From UBA2965 sp036526135 (GTDB lineage Bacteria > Pseudomonadota > Gammaproteobacteria > Pseudomonadales > Azotimanducaceae), in the NCBI GenBank assembly GCA_036526135.1, contig DATCZA010000018.1:62001-126000 (forward strand): DNA of 64,000 bases, in the 5' to 3' direction. This document shows positions 1-8,058 of the stretch, in pieces; position 1 is the stretch's first letter; each line of letters starts with the position of its first letter. The notes under the pieces were generated by a model that was given only the letters and a program-made list of their open reading frames with translations, made no database searches and was not told where the DNA came from. A program made the translations under genes and the position numbers.

Positions 1-545
1 TGCGCGCCGCGCCGCGGGTAGGTGAGCTGCCGCCCGTGGTGCTGGCCACGCTGCGCGACAGGATGATCGGGCTTGCCGCGGAGGTCGCCGAGGGCATGGT
101 GTTCGCCAACGCCGCGCGCGGCCATATGCAGCACTCGCTGAACGTGCTCGGTGACGAGCGGCGCGCCGACCCCGGTTTCTTCATCGGCAACATGATCCCC
201 ACCTGCATCAGCGACGACGTGGAGGCGGCAAAAGCCGTCAACCGCCGGACCCTGACGGGTTACGCCATGCTCCCGAACTACCGCAACTACTGGAAAGAAG
301 CCGGCTTCGTGGAGGAGATGGGTGCCGTGGAGAAGGCGCTCGAGGCAGGGGAGCCCGACAGGATCCCCGATTGCCTGTCCGATGCGTGGCTCGCCGAGAC
401 CACTTTGTTCGGTCCCGCGAACGCGGTCCGCGACGGCATCGAGGCCTGGTTCGACGCCGGCGTCCGCACGCCCATCATCGTGCCCTCGTCCGCCGTGGGC
501 AACCAGCTCAAGGCGTTCGAGGAGTTTTTCGAGATCTGGAGCTGA
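1..545 (+). CDS. LLM-class flavin-dependent oxidoreductase, C-terminal part (5' truncated by window)
   Basis: The reading frame is open from base 3, so the gene starts before the window; the GTG at 36 is internal. The visible ~180 residues match the C-terminal half of luciferase-like (F420/FMN) monooxygenases: helical segments with GMVFANAARGH, then a crossing-in region AKAVNRRTLTGYAMLPNYRNYW and a final domain ending near FEEFFEIWS. Such enzymes use reduced flavin (or F420) to oxidise small organic substrates in the cytoplasm. It lies about 100 bases before a Rieske oxygenase on the same strand, which suggests a shared catabolic role. The choice between FMN and F420 cannot be made from this part. 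Confidence 0.8.
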   Translation, partial: RAAPRVGELPPVVLATLRDRMIGLAAEVAEGMVFANAARGHMQHSLNVLGDERRADPGFFIGNMIPTCISDDVEAAKAVNRRTLTGYAMLPNYRNYWKEAGFVEEMGAVEKALEAGEPDRIPDCLSDAWLAETTLFGPANAVRDGIEAWFDAGVRTPIIVPSSAVGNQLKAFEEFFEIWS

Positions 546-647
546 GCGTTCGCCGGCCCGCGCACCGGGCTTGAATGCCACCCCCAAGCGGGCAGAATAA
601 GCCGTCCGTGCGCACCCGCCGTGCGGTCAACCAGACAGGAGCATGCC

Positions 648-1982
648 ATGAGCAGCATAAGGCAGATGCGAGGAATTGATCGGACCAAGGCCACGGAGCC
701 CGAGCTTGGGAGCAACCCGATCAACGGCGACCGTTACCGGTCCAGGGAGTTCGCCGAGCTCGAGTGGGAGCACGTGTGGACGCGCGTCTGGCTGATCGGC
801 GGCCTGGTCCATCAGATCCCGGAGCCGGGCGACTTCTTCACCACGGACATCGGCCGCGAATCCATCCTGTTCGTGCGCGGCGACGACGGCAGCATCCGCG
901 CGTTCTACAACGTCTGCCAGCATCGCGGCAATCAGCTGGTTCAGGCGGAGCAGGGATCCCTGTCAGGCGGCGAGTTCCAGTGCGCCTACCATGGCTGGCG
1001 CTTCGATGCTCAGGGTGTCCTCACATGGGTCTACTGCGAGGAGGACTTCCCCCAGGGCAACCCCTGCGGCAAGCGCAATCTGATCGAGATCCCGTGCGAT
1101 ACGTGGGCGGGGTTCATCTGGTACAACATGGACCCCGACTGCAAACCTCTCGCCGATTTTCTCGACCCGGTTGCCCGACAGCTCGACAACTATCGTATGG
1201 AAGACATGCGCCGAACCCACTGGGTGACCCTCGAGGGCAACTTCAACTGGAAGTGCGTCCAGGACAATTTCAACGAGAGCTATCACCTGCCATACGTGCA
1301 CCCGCAATCGTGTATCAGCCTGGACGAGCACTACTCGAGCTGCCAGTTCGATCTCTACCCCAGCGGTCACTGCCGCATGTTCATGCCCGGTGGCGGGCCC
1401 AACAGCAACTATCAGGGCTCCCCGGAGGCCGTGTTCGAGCGCCTCGGTCAGGACCTGGCGTTCTGGGAGATCGACCCGGAACCCTTCCGAGACGACCTCG
1501 CCGGTTTGCGGACCGCGCTGCAGCAGCAGAAGCGCAAGCTGGCCCAGAAGAAGGGCTACGACTTCTCGCGATATTCGGACGAGCAGCTCACGGACAACTA
1601 CCACTACACGCTGTTTCCGAACCTCTCGTTCAGCATGAAGCCCGACGGGTGCATCTTCCTGCGCGGCAACCCACACCCCACCGATCCGGAGAAGTGCCTG
1701 TTCGACATGTGGTACCTGACCTTGTTTCCGGAGGGCGCCAAGGAGTACTACTCCAACTCCATGCGCGACTGGGTGTCCGTCGAGACCCCCGCCGCCCATG
1801 AGCGCGGCAAGGTCGGCGAGGTGTCCTGCGGGCCCGGAATCGATCAGGACGTTGCCATCTGGTCGACTCAGCAGAAAGGCCTGACGTCTCGCGGGTTCCG
1901 CGGCGAGTACATGCCCACCCAGGAACGCCGCATACGCTTTTTCCACGAGAATATCGACCGTTACATCAACGGGCAGCTGTGA
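648..1982 (+). CDS. Rieske non-heme iron ring-hydroxylating oxygenase, alpha subunit
   Basis: 444 aa. It catalyses NAD(P)H-driven oxygenation of an aromatic or alicyclic substrate. The N-terminal Rieske [2Fe-2S] site is C90-x-H92 (CQHRGN) and C112-x2-H115 (CAYHGW). The mononuclear iron site is visible as DNFNESYHLPYVH in the catalytic domain. The start is the ATG at 648, because AGGAG at 637-641 lies six bases upstream; an in-frame GTG at 621 has no such site. The stop overlaps the next gene by four bases (GTGA), so alpha subunit and ferredoxin are probably translated together. No beta subunit or reductase is adjacent. The substrate is unknown. Confidence 0.92.
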   Translation: MSSIRQMRGIDRTKATEPELGSNPINGDRYRSREFAELEWEHVWTRVWLIGGLVHQIPEPGDFFTTDIGRESILFVRGDDGSIRAFYNVCQHRGNQLVQAEQGSLSGGEFQCAYHGWRFDAQGVLTWVYCEEDFPQGNPCGKRNLIEIPCDTWAGFIWYNMDPDCKPLADFLDPVARQLDNYRMEDMRRTHWVTLEGNFNWKCVQDNFNESYHLPYVHPQSCISLDEHYSSCQFDLYPSGHCRMFMPGGGPNSNYQGSPEAVFERLGQDLAFWEIDPEPFRDDLAGLRTALQQQKRKLAQKKGYDFSRYSDEQLTDNYHYTLFPNLSFSMKPDGCIFLRGNPHPTDPEKCLFDMWYLTLFPEGAKEYYSNSMRDWVSVETPAAHERGKVGEVSCGPGIDQDVAIWSTQQKGLTSRGFRGEYMPTQERRIRFFHENIDRYINGQL

Positions 1983-2353
1983 GCGAGGCGATGAGCGAAG
2001 CAAAGCAAATCAACCTGGGTCCTCTGAGCGACCTGGAAGAAGGCGACAAGCGCTCCTTCGACGCGGAGGGTACGCAGGTCCTCGTCTGCCGCGTCCGAGG
2101 CGAGCTCTACGCCATCGAGGATCTCTGCAGCCACGCCAACAAGCCGCTCTGCCGGGGCAGGCTTTCGGGCTACATGATCACCTGCCCCGTCCACAGCGCC
2201 CGTTTCGACATCAGAGATGGCGCCCATCAGGGGCCACCGGCGTTCACCGGCATTCGCACGTTTCCCATCGAGGAGGGAGCGGACGGCGCGATCGTGACGG
2301 TGACGCCGAAACCGCTTCCTGCCGGCTTCGGCGGCCCCTTGATGACCCGCTGA
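1979..2353 (+). CDS. Rieske-type [2Fe-2S] ferredoxin
   Basis: About 124 aa, the size of soluble Rieske ferredoxins that feed electrons to ring-hydroxylating oxygenases. Cluster ligands are visible as CSHANKPL (Cys-x-His) and CPVHSARF (Cys-x2-His), with the usual 15-20 residue spacing. The GTG at 1979 overlaps the upstream stop (GTGA); an in-frame ATG at 1991 is an alternative. The partner is very likely the oxygenase encoded directly upstream. A NAD(P)H:ferredoxin reductase is not in the window and must be supplied from elsewhere. Confidence 0.9.
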   Translation: MSEAMSEAKQINLGPLSDLEEGDKRSFDAEGTQVLVCRVRGELYAIEDLCSHANKPLCRGRLSGYMITCPVHSARFDIRDGAHQGPPAFTGIRTFPIEEGADGAIVTVTPKPLPAGFGGPLMTR

Positions 2354-2364
2354 ACGCCGGCCCC

Positions 2365-2859
2365 GTGAAGATCTGGATCATCCGTCACGCCAAGTCATCA
2401 TGGGCGCAGCCAGGTCTGTCCGACTTCGATCGGCCACTCAATGACCGCGGCCGGGCCGACGGGCCCCGCATGGCCGCCTGGCTCGCAAGCCAGGACGCGC
2501 CCGCAGAGTGGATCTGGACCAGCGACGCCGCAAGGGCCCGAGCCACCGCAGCTTTCGTCGAGCGGGGCTTCTCGGCCGCACGCCCGCTGGTCGTAGAGGA
2601 GCACGCCCTGTATCACGCCAGCGCGCGCGGCGCCTTGGACGTGCTGAGAGGCACTCCGGAAGCGGTTGCCAGCGTGGCGCTGGTGGCCCACAACCCTGGT
2701 CTCACCGACCTGGTCAACCTGCTGGCCGGCAACCTGGTGACGGAGAATCTGCCGACCTTCGGCGTGGCGCGCTTCGACGTCGCGGCCCCATGGCATAGCG
2801 TAGGGGAGCAGCGCGCAGATCTGGAAATCCTGACGGCGCCAAAGGAAATTCCGTCCTAG
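2365..2859 (+). CDS. SixA-like histidine phosphatase family protein
   Basis: 164 aa. It opens with MKIWIIRHAKSSW, where RHA(K) carries the catalytic phosphohistidine of the histidine phosphatase (phosphoglycerate-mutase-like) superfamily. LNDRGRADGPRMAAWL and VALVAHNPGLTDLVNLL supply the rest of the phosphate pocket, including the second His. The short size and RHAKS motif match the SixA branch, which in E. coli dephosphorylates phospho-His proteins. GTG start at 2365, 11 bases after the ferredoxin. It may simply share the transcript; no link to the oxygenase chemistry is evident. Confidence 0.85.
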   Translation: MKIWIIRHAKSSWAQPGLSDFDRPLNDRGRADGPRMAAWLASQDAPAEWIWTSDAARARATAAFVERGFSAARPLVVEEHALYHASARGALDVLRGTPEAVASVALVAHNPGLTDLVNLLAGNLVTENLPTFGVARFDVAAPWHSVGEQRADLEILTAPKEIPS

Positions 2860-3096
2860 CCTGGTTTGTCGATCCTGAACAGGAAGCAACCGTTGCAGAG
2901 CTCGACGGGAACGACTCGATAGCGCACCAGATTTCATGACCCGCGACGCGGAGGCAATCAGCCCACGCTGCATACGAGCGGTGAAACGGTTGCGCTGGAA
3001 ACCCAAAGGGCAGCCGCGTTCACGTTCATCCGCTGGACTCCCGGCGATGGAGTCGGTATACCTAATCGCGAGTCCCCCAACCAACCGGAGATGTGC
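2860..3096. other. Intergenic stretch without a supported gene
   Basis: About 237 bases separate the phosphatase stop from the next small gene. Open frames through it have no plausible start signal or recognisable product. It ends in a good ribosome binding site (GGAG at 3087-3090) for the small membrane protein. No terminator hairpin with a U tract was found. Confidence 0.5.
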
Positions 3097-3288
3097 ATGG
3101 TCTTCCTTTGCTTTATCGTGCTGCTGGGCATCGCCTACCTCGTGTGGCGCGTCACCGATCAGATGCCAGACCTGATTTTCCGCCTGAGCGAAGTGCAGCG
3201 CGACGTCGCGGAGATCCGCCGCCGCCTGACCGAGGAGAGCGACGCACCGGCCGGGGCCGCTCAGGGCGGAGGCGACGCCGAGGCCTGA
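3097..3288 (+). CDS. Small single-pass membrane protein, unknown function
   Basis: 63 aa. An N-terminal hydrophobic segment (residues about 2-18, VFLCFIVLLGIAYLVWRV) is followed by a short amphipathic or coiled-coil stretch rich in charged residues (SEVQRDVAEIRRRL) and a Gly/Ala tail. The start is placed at the ATG at 3097, because GGAG at 3087-3090 sits six bases upstream; the ATG at 3091 abuts the Shine-Dalgarno. Codon use is like its neighbours (G/C third bases). I do not recognise the family. Confidence 0.6.
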   Translation: MVFLCFIVLLGIAYLVWRVTDQMPDLIFRLSEVQRDVAEIRRRLTEESDAPAGAAQGGGDAEA

Positions 3289-3337
3289 CGTCGGCAAGCC
3301 GGCGCCCGCCATCGAACGAAGCACCACCGGGCTTTTA

Positions 3338-3913
3338 GTGGACCCGCTTGCCCAACTCACCCGCGACCGCGCGGAGGCGAGGCGCCTGGAAGACCCCTGT
3401 GCCAACCTCTGCACGGTGGCTTCCGTCGACTCCGCAGGAAATCCCCAGGCACGGACGCTGGTGCTGCGCGACGTCAACGAACGCCTGGCGATTTTCGCAA
3501 ACGAGACGAGCCCCAAATGGCGGGAAATCAGCTTAAACGAGCGGATTTCGGTGGTGGTCTGGCTGCCGGTCCTGAACCTGCAATACCGCCTGCGGTGCGG
3601 CACCGAGCGCGTGCCGACGCACCTCGTGCATGACCGCTGGCACCAGCGCCCGGATCCGCCCAAGCGGCTGGACTGGTTCTACACCAACCACCTTCCGCAG
3701 AGTTCCCCACTGCCCGACCGGGACACGCTGCTGGAGCGCCTGGCCCAGATCGATCTTCCCGAGCCGCTGGCACCTCCGCAGACGGCGGCCGGACTCTACC
3801 TGTCGCCGACGACGGTCGAACGCCTGGATCTCAATCAGAGCAACGGCATTCACGACCGCCGGCACTTCGAGCTGTCGGAAGACGGCTGGGTGCAGTCGGT
3901 GCTGGTTCCCTGA
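3338..3913 (+). CDS. Pyridoxamine 5'-phosphate oxidase-like FMN-binding protein
   Basis: 191 aa, GTG start. The split-barrel flavin-binding fold is recognised from NLCTVASVDSAGNPQARTLVLR near the N-terminus, then KWREISLNERISVVVWLP and a C-terminal ERLDLNQSNGIHDRRHFEL, which resembles the substrate and FMN region of PdxH relatives. It lacks the complete C-terminal dimerisation signature of true PdxH, so it may be a general PNPOx-like flavoprotein rather than the B6 enzyme. It is convergent with metR, 32 bases away. Confidence 0.75.
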   Translation: MDPLAQLTRDRAEARRLEDPCANLCTVASVDSAGNPQARTLVLRDVNERLAIFANETSPKWREISLNERISVVVWLPVLNLQYRLRCGTERVPTHLVHDRWHQRPDPPKRLDWFYTNHLPQSSPLPDRDTLLERLAQIDLPEPLAPPQTAAGLYLSPTTVERLDLNQSNGIHDRRHFELSEDGWVQSVLVP

Positions 3914-3945
3914 TCACCGCCACCGCGACCAGGTCGTCGATCCTG

Positions 3946-4872
3946 TCAGACGTCCGCGGTGACGATACCGACCAGGTTCTGGAAGCACGTCTGCTTCGCA
4001 ACGTCGATGAAGCCTCGAATGAAGGCGGCGTCCGCCTGATCCGCCCGGACCGCCGCGTAGAGCGTGGGCCAGACGCCGTCCTCTCCCAGGCTCTTCACCT
4101 GAACGTAGTCGCGCTGGCGATACTCATGCAGAGCCCAGTTGGGCAGGCATGCCACGCCGCGCCCGCTGGCCACCAGCTGGATCATCATGGTCGTCAGCTC
4201 CGCGTTCCGCACACGAGCCGGCTCGACGTTGGCCGGATCGAGGAAGCTGGTGAAGATGTCGAGGCGGCTGCGGTCCACCGGATAACAGATGAGCACCTCG
4301 CGCGACAGATCGGCGGGCTCCACCCAGGGTTTGTCCGCCAGCTCGTGATCACGGGCAACCGCGAGCTGCGCTTCGTAGCTGAACAGCGGCAGGTAGACGA
4401 GCCCGAGCTCCTCAATGGGGTCCGCGGTGATCACCAGATCGAGATCGCCGCGAGCGAGCGCGGGGAGCGGAGCGAAGTGAAAGCCGCTGGCAATGTCCAG
4501 CTCGACATCCGGCCACTCCTCGCGATAGGCATTGATGGCGGGCAGCAGCCACTCGAAGCAGCTGTGACACTCGATGGCCATGTATATCCTTCCCGACTCG
4601 CCGCCGGCCAGCCTCTCCAGGTCGTGCTCGGCGCCGTGGACGAGGGGCAGCACCTGGTCGGCGAGCTTGAGCAGTCGGCGGCCGGCGGTGGTGAAGCGAA
4701 CGGGTCGCGTTTTGCGGATGAACAGCGTGACGCCGAGTCGGGACTCCAGGTCCTTGAGCTGGTGGGAAAGCGCGGACTGGGTCAGGAAAACCCGTTCCGC
4801 CGCCTCGACGAGGCTGCCCGTGTCCCGCAGCGCTACGAGGGTCCTCAGGTGCCTGAGCTCCAGATGGGACAT
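3946..4872 (-). CDS. metR: LysR-family transcriptional regulator MetR
   Basis: 308 aa. The N-terminal winged helix-turn-helix (residues about 4-62) includes QSALSHQLKDLESRLG. The effector domain carries features typical of E. coli MetR: IECHSCFEWLLPA, SRLDIFTSFLDPA and a late LGEDGVWPTLYAAVRA. MetR activates methionine genes (metE, metH, glyA) with homocysteine as co-inducer. ATG start with GAGGG seven bases upstream. No met gene is directly beside it; the divergent neighbour is an HD hydrolase. A transsulfuration-family enzyme lies about 27 kb away at 31667-32890. Confidence 0.88.
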   Translation of the reverse strand: MSHLELRHLRTLVALRDTGSLVEAAERVFLTQSALSHQLKDLESRLGVTLFIRKTRPVRFTTAGRRLLKLADQVLPLVHGAEHDLERLAGGESGRIYMAIECHSCFEWLLPAINAYREEWPDVELDIASGFHFAPLPALARGDLDLVITADPIEELGLVYLPLFSYEAQLAVARDHELADKPWVEPADLSREVLICYPVDRSRLDIFTSFLDPANVEPARVRNAELTTMMIQLVASGRGVACLPNWALHEYRQRDYVQVKSLGEDGVWPTLYAAVRADQADAAFIRGFIDVAKQTCFQNLVGIVTADV

Positions 4873-5034
4873 GAATTTCCCTCACGAAATTCTTTCCTTA
4901 AGTGCAGAATATTCATAAAACGACGAGGCCTCAATCTCAATCTCCCGGTACCCGATATGGCATAGAATGAGGACTGAGGCACGCAGGCTGGGGGGACCGT
5001 GCCTTAAACTGCCTCGAATTGTCCGGACTGCTTG
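4873..5034. promoter_or_regulatory. Divergent intergenic region, metR / HD hydrolase
   Basis: 162 bases that are visibly less GC-rich than the neighbouring genes, particularly 4873-4925, as expected for a divergent promoter region. GAATATTC (about 4907-4914) is an 8-base palindrome, and a TGAA-N5-CTCA half-match to the MetR box (TGAA-N5-TTCA) overlaps the metR start. LysR regulators commonly autoregulate from such regions, but neither site is a full consensus match. Confidence 0.4.
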
Positions 5035-5946
5035 ATGTTCAACCCGAATCCAATCGTCGTTGAAGCTTTTGCCGCACATTGCACGAACGCTTATGTCGAG
5101 GCGTTCGCGAACACGCTCGCGCAGCCGCGCGAAGATCATCTCGAAACCCTGCGGGAGGCCGTCTCCACGGCCCTGGGACTGCTCGCACGCTGCGACTGCC
5201 CCTACCACAACGTCGAGCACACCATCATGGTGGCGGACGCCGGGCTGGCGATCCTGAAAGGGCAGCTCGCCCTGGAAGATCCCATCTCGCCAGACGACTG
5301 GCTTCATGCGGTGGTCGCCATGCTCTTTCACGACGTCGGCTATCTGCGGGACCTCCTGCCCGAGGACGGGCCGGAGGGCTGCCTGGTGGAACATGGCGGC
5401 AGGCGGGTATCGCCCCCCGCAGACGCCACAGATGCCTGGATGATGCCGTACCACGTCACCCGCGGTGATCTCTTCGTTCGCCAACACTATGCAGACCATC
5501 CGCTGATCGACGTCGATCGCGTGGCCGCCTACATCGAAATGACGCGCTTCCCGGTTCCCGACCGGCCACCCTACCAGCAGCTGGAAACCCTGGGCGCGCT
5601 CGTGCGGGCAGCCGATCTGATCGGCCAGATGGGCGACCCGAACTATCTGGCAAAACTGTCCAGCCTGTTCGTGGAGTTCAAGGAAAACGGCGAGGCTGAC
5701 CGGCTCGGGTTCGCGAGCGTGGCCGAGCTTCGCGCGGATTCCCAGGCTTTTTTCAGCCAGCAGATTTCACCCTACCTGCCTAAAGCGCTGAAGCTGCTTC
5801 GCGCAACCGAAGAGGGCCGGGCCTGGGTCGTCAGCCTGTACGAGAACATCGAGCGGCGGGCCCAGGCGGGGGGCTCTGCGGCCCAGCCTGACCCATCAAA
5901 GCAGGAGAATTCCCGCGCTGGCCGTATCCACGCGGGCAACGGCTGA
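5035..5946 (+). CDS. HD-domain metal-dependent phosphohydrolase
   Basis: About 303 aa. Metal ligands of the HD superfamily are visible: CPYHNVEHTIMVADA (first His and HxxxH region) and AVVAMLFHDVGYLRDL (the His-Asp pair, near residues 98-99). HVTRGDLFVRQHY follows and would supply further ligands. Members hydrolyse phosphomonoesters or cyclic nucleotides. The compact single domain resembles cyclic-nucleotide phosphodiesterase-like HD proteins rather than RelA/SpoT. The start is the ATG at 5035, in frame after a TTG at 5032. It is transcribed divergently from metR. Confidence 0.78.
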   Translation: MFNPNPIVVEAFAAHCTNAYVEAFANTLAQPREDHLETLREAVSTALGLLARCDCPYHNVEHTIMVADAGLAILKGQLALEDPISPDDWLHAVVAMLFHDVGYLRDLLPEDGPEGCLVEHGGRRVSPPADATDAWMMPYHVTRGDLFVRQHYADHPLIDVDRVAAYIEMTRFPVPDRPPYQQLETLGALVRAADLIGQMGDPNYLAKLSSLFVEFKENGEADRLGFASVAELRADSQAFFSQQISPYLPKALKLLRATEEGRAWVVSLYENIERRAQAGGSAAQPDPSKQENSRAGRIHAGNG

Positions 5947-6025
5947 CCCTACCCTCATCCGCCGTCCAACGCCTGGCACTCCTTCGCGCCGCTGATTAGA
6001 CTTGTCCGCTTTGCTCGGGGCAGGC

Positions 6026-7300
6026 ATGTCGGAGCTCGCGACCTACGAGTTCGGCCAGGAAGCGCCTTCTGGTCGGCGGCCACTGCGAATCGCGCTGCTG
6101 GGGTATCGCAGCAACCCGTTCAGTGGCGGGCAGGGCGTGTATCTGAAGTTCCTCTCCCGCGCCTTGGTGGATGCCGGGCACGAGGTGGACGTGATATCCG
6201 GCGAGCCCTACCCGGAACTGGACGGGCGCGTCGGGCTGATCAAGCTGCCAGGCCTGAACCTGTTCGACGTGCCCAATCACGTGACCGCGCTGCGCCCGAA
6301 GCATCTCCTTTCGGCAACCGACTTCTTCGAATGGTTGTCCATGCTGAGCGGCGGATTCCCGGAGCCGTATACCTTCGGGCGACGCCTGACGAGATACTTC
6401 TCCCGAATCGACGATCGCTACGACGTCGTACACGACAACCAGAGCCTGTGCTACGGCCTGCTGAACGTCGCGCGCCGAACGCCGGTGATCTGCACCATTC
6501 ACCATCCCATCACCTGGGACCGCGATATCGCCATCGCCAACGCCGCAACCCGGGGCGAGCGGCTGCTGATCCGACGCTGGCACAGCTTTCTTGCCATGCA
6601 GACCCGCGTGGCAAAGCGTCTGCCCAACATCGTCACCGTCAGCGAGCGGTCCAAGCGCGACATCTGCGCGGCTTTCGAGATCCCCCAGGGCCGGGTGACC
6701 GTCGTCAGGAACGGCATCGACACCGAGGCGTTCCGCCCGGATCCGACCGTGACGCGCAAACCCTGGCAACTCGTCACCACGGCGAGTGCCGATCAGCCAC
6801 TCAAGGGCGCCCAGCACCTGCTACCCGCGTTCGCCCAGCTGTGCCGGCGCTTTCCCGAGCTGCGCCTAGTCTTCATAGGCGCCCCGCGTCCCGGGGGCAA
6901 AACGGATCGCCTGGTAGACGCGCTCGGCGTGCGCCATCGCATGGATTTCATTCACGGGATCAGCACGGCAGACATCCGGAGGCTCTATGCCGAATCCACC
7001 GTGGCCGTCGTCCCGTCGGAATATGAGGGCTTCGGACTACCGGCCGGCGAGGCGATGGCCTGCGGTACGCCACTGGTGAGCACGGACGGCGGCGCGCTTC
7101 CAGAGGTTGTCGGTCAGGCGGGCCGGATCGTGCCGAGCCGCGACCCGGACGCGCTGGCAGAGGCCATCGCTGGGCTTCTGGTCGACCCGAAGGAGCGCGA
7201 AGCGCTCAGCCGCGCCGGCCGGGCCCGCATGGTCGAACACTTTGCCTGGGCAGAAGCCGCAGAGCGGCTCACCGCTCTCTACGAGCAGGTGCTCGCATGA
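6026..7300 (+). CDS. Glycosyltransferase family 4 (GT-B fold)
   Basis: 424 aa from the ATG at 6026; a TTG at 6002 would add eight residues. The GT-B fold opens with RIALLGYRSNPFSGGQGVYL, the glycine-rich acceptor loop typical of GT4. The donor half has VRNGIDTEAFRPD and the nucleotide-sugar E-x7-E motif EYEGFGLPAGEAMACG, followed by TDGGALPEVVG. It would transfer a sugar from an NDP-sugar to a lipid or glycan acceptor. The stop overlaps the methyltransferase start by four bases (ATGA), so the two are translationally coupled. Confidence 0.9.
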   Translation: MSELATYEFGQEAPSGRRPLRIALLGYRSNPFSGGQGVYLKFLSRALVDAGHEVDVISGEPYPELDGRVGLIKLPGLNLFDVPNHVTALRPKHLLSATDFFEWLSMLSGGFPEPYTFGRRLTRYFSRIDDRYDVVHDNQSLCYGLLNVARRTPVICTIHHPITWDRDIAIANAATRGERLLIRRWHSFLAMQTRVAKRLPNIVTVSERSKRDICAAFEIPQGRVTVVRNGIDTEAFRPDPTVTRKPWQLVTTASADQPLKGAQHLLPAFAQLCRRFPELRLVFIGAPRPGGKTDRLVDALGVRHRMDFIHGISTADIRRLYAESTVAVVPSEYEGFGLPAGEAMACGTPLVSTDGGALPEVVGQAGRIVPSRDPDALAEAIAGLLVDPKEREALSRAGRARMVEHFAWAEAAERLTALYEQVLA

Positions 7301-8058
7301 GTCTGGAGACCGTCGATTTCGCGCGCCTGAAACTCGCCCCCGGGGACAACGTCCTGGATCTTGGCTGCGGAGAGGGCCGCCATGCCATCACCGCCTACCT
7401 CAGGGAGGCCGTCACTGTCGTCGGCATGGATCTGTCGCTCGGCGATCTGACAACCGCGCGGCAACGCTACGGCGAGTTCCGCGATGGCGACGACGCCTCT
7501 CGGCGGGTGGACTTCATCCTCGCCACCGGGCACAACCTGCCGTTCGCCGACGCCACCTTCGACAAGGTGATCTGCGCGGAAGTTCTCGAGCACATACACG
7601 ACTACGAGAACGTTCTCGGTGAGATCCATCGAGTGCTCAAACCCGGCGGAACGCTTGCGGTCAGCGTGCCCCGATTCGGTCCGGAGTGGCTCTGCTGGCG
7701 ACTTTCCGACGACTACCACCAGGTGGAGGGCGGCCACGTTCGCATCTTCAGGTCCCGGGAGCTGAGAAGGTCCATCGAGGCGTGCGCCCCAGAACCGGCC
7801 GGAGCGCGGCCGGTGGCCGGAAAGACGCAACTGTCGTTCCAGAGCCGGCATTTCGCCCACGGCCTGCATTCCCCGTACTGGTGGCTGCGCTGCCTGTTCT
7901 GGCGCCGGGGCGAGTCGGTCTGGCCCGTCCGCCTCTATCACCGCTTCCTGGTCTGGGATCTCATGCGCAAACCCCTGCTCACCCGTGTCCTGGAACGCGC
8001 CCTGAACCCGCTGATCGGCAAAAGCGTGGTCATGTACTTTCACCGGGGTGCCGTATGA
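7297..8058 (+). CDS. Class I SAM-dependent methyltransferase
   Basis: 253 aa. Motif I is VLDLGCGEGRHA near residue 17. Downstream are TGHNLPFADATFDKVICAEVLEHI (motifs II/III) and IHRVLKPGGTLAVSVPRFG (post-motif), which is the UbiE/Coq5-like arrangement. The C-terminal ~90 residues are basic and aromatic and end in a hydrophobic stretch around KSVVMYFHRGAV. Start and stop overlap both neighbours by four bases, so it sits in the middle of a three-gene coupled operon with the glycosyltransferase and the toroid protein. The substrate is unknown. Confidence 0.88.
   Translation: MSLETVDFARLKLAPGDNVLDLGCGEGRHAITAYLREAVTVVGMDLSLGDLTTARQRYGEFRDGDDASRRVDFILATGHNLPFADATFDKVICAEVLEHIHDYENVLGEIHRVLKPGGTLAVSVPRFGPEWLCWRLSDDYHQVEGGHVRIFRSRELRRSIEACAPEPAGARPVAGKTQLSFQSRHFAHGLHSPYWWLRCLFWRRGESVWPVRLYHRFLVWDLMRKPLLTRVLERALNPLIGKSVVMYFHRGAV

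Noticed and set aside
4872..4884. Possible MetR box overlapping the metR start
   Set aside because: Only a half-match (TGAA-N5-CTCA) to TGAA-N5-TTCA; too weak to list as a site.
6002..6025. Extended N-terminus of the glycosyltransferase from a TTG
   Set aside because: The ATG at 6026 gives the family start and a GGGG run lies just upstream; the added residues are not part of the fold.
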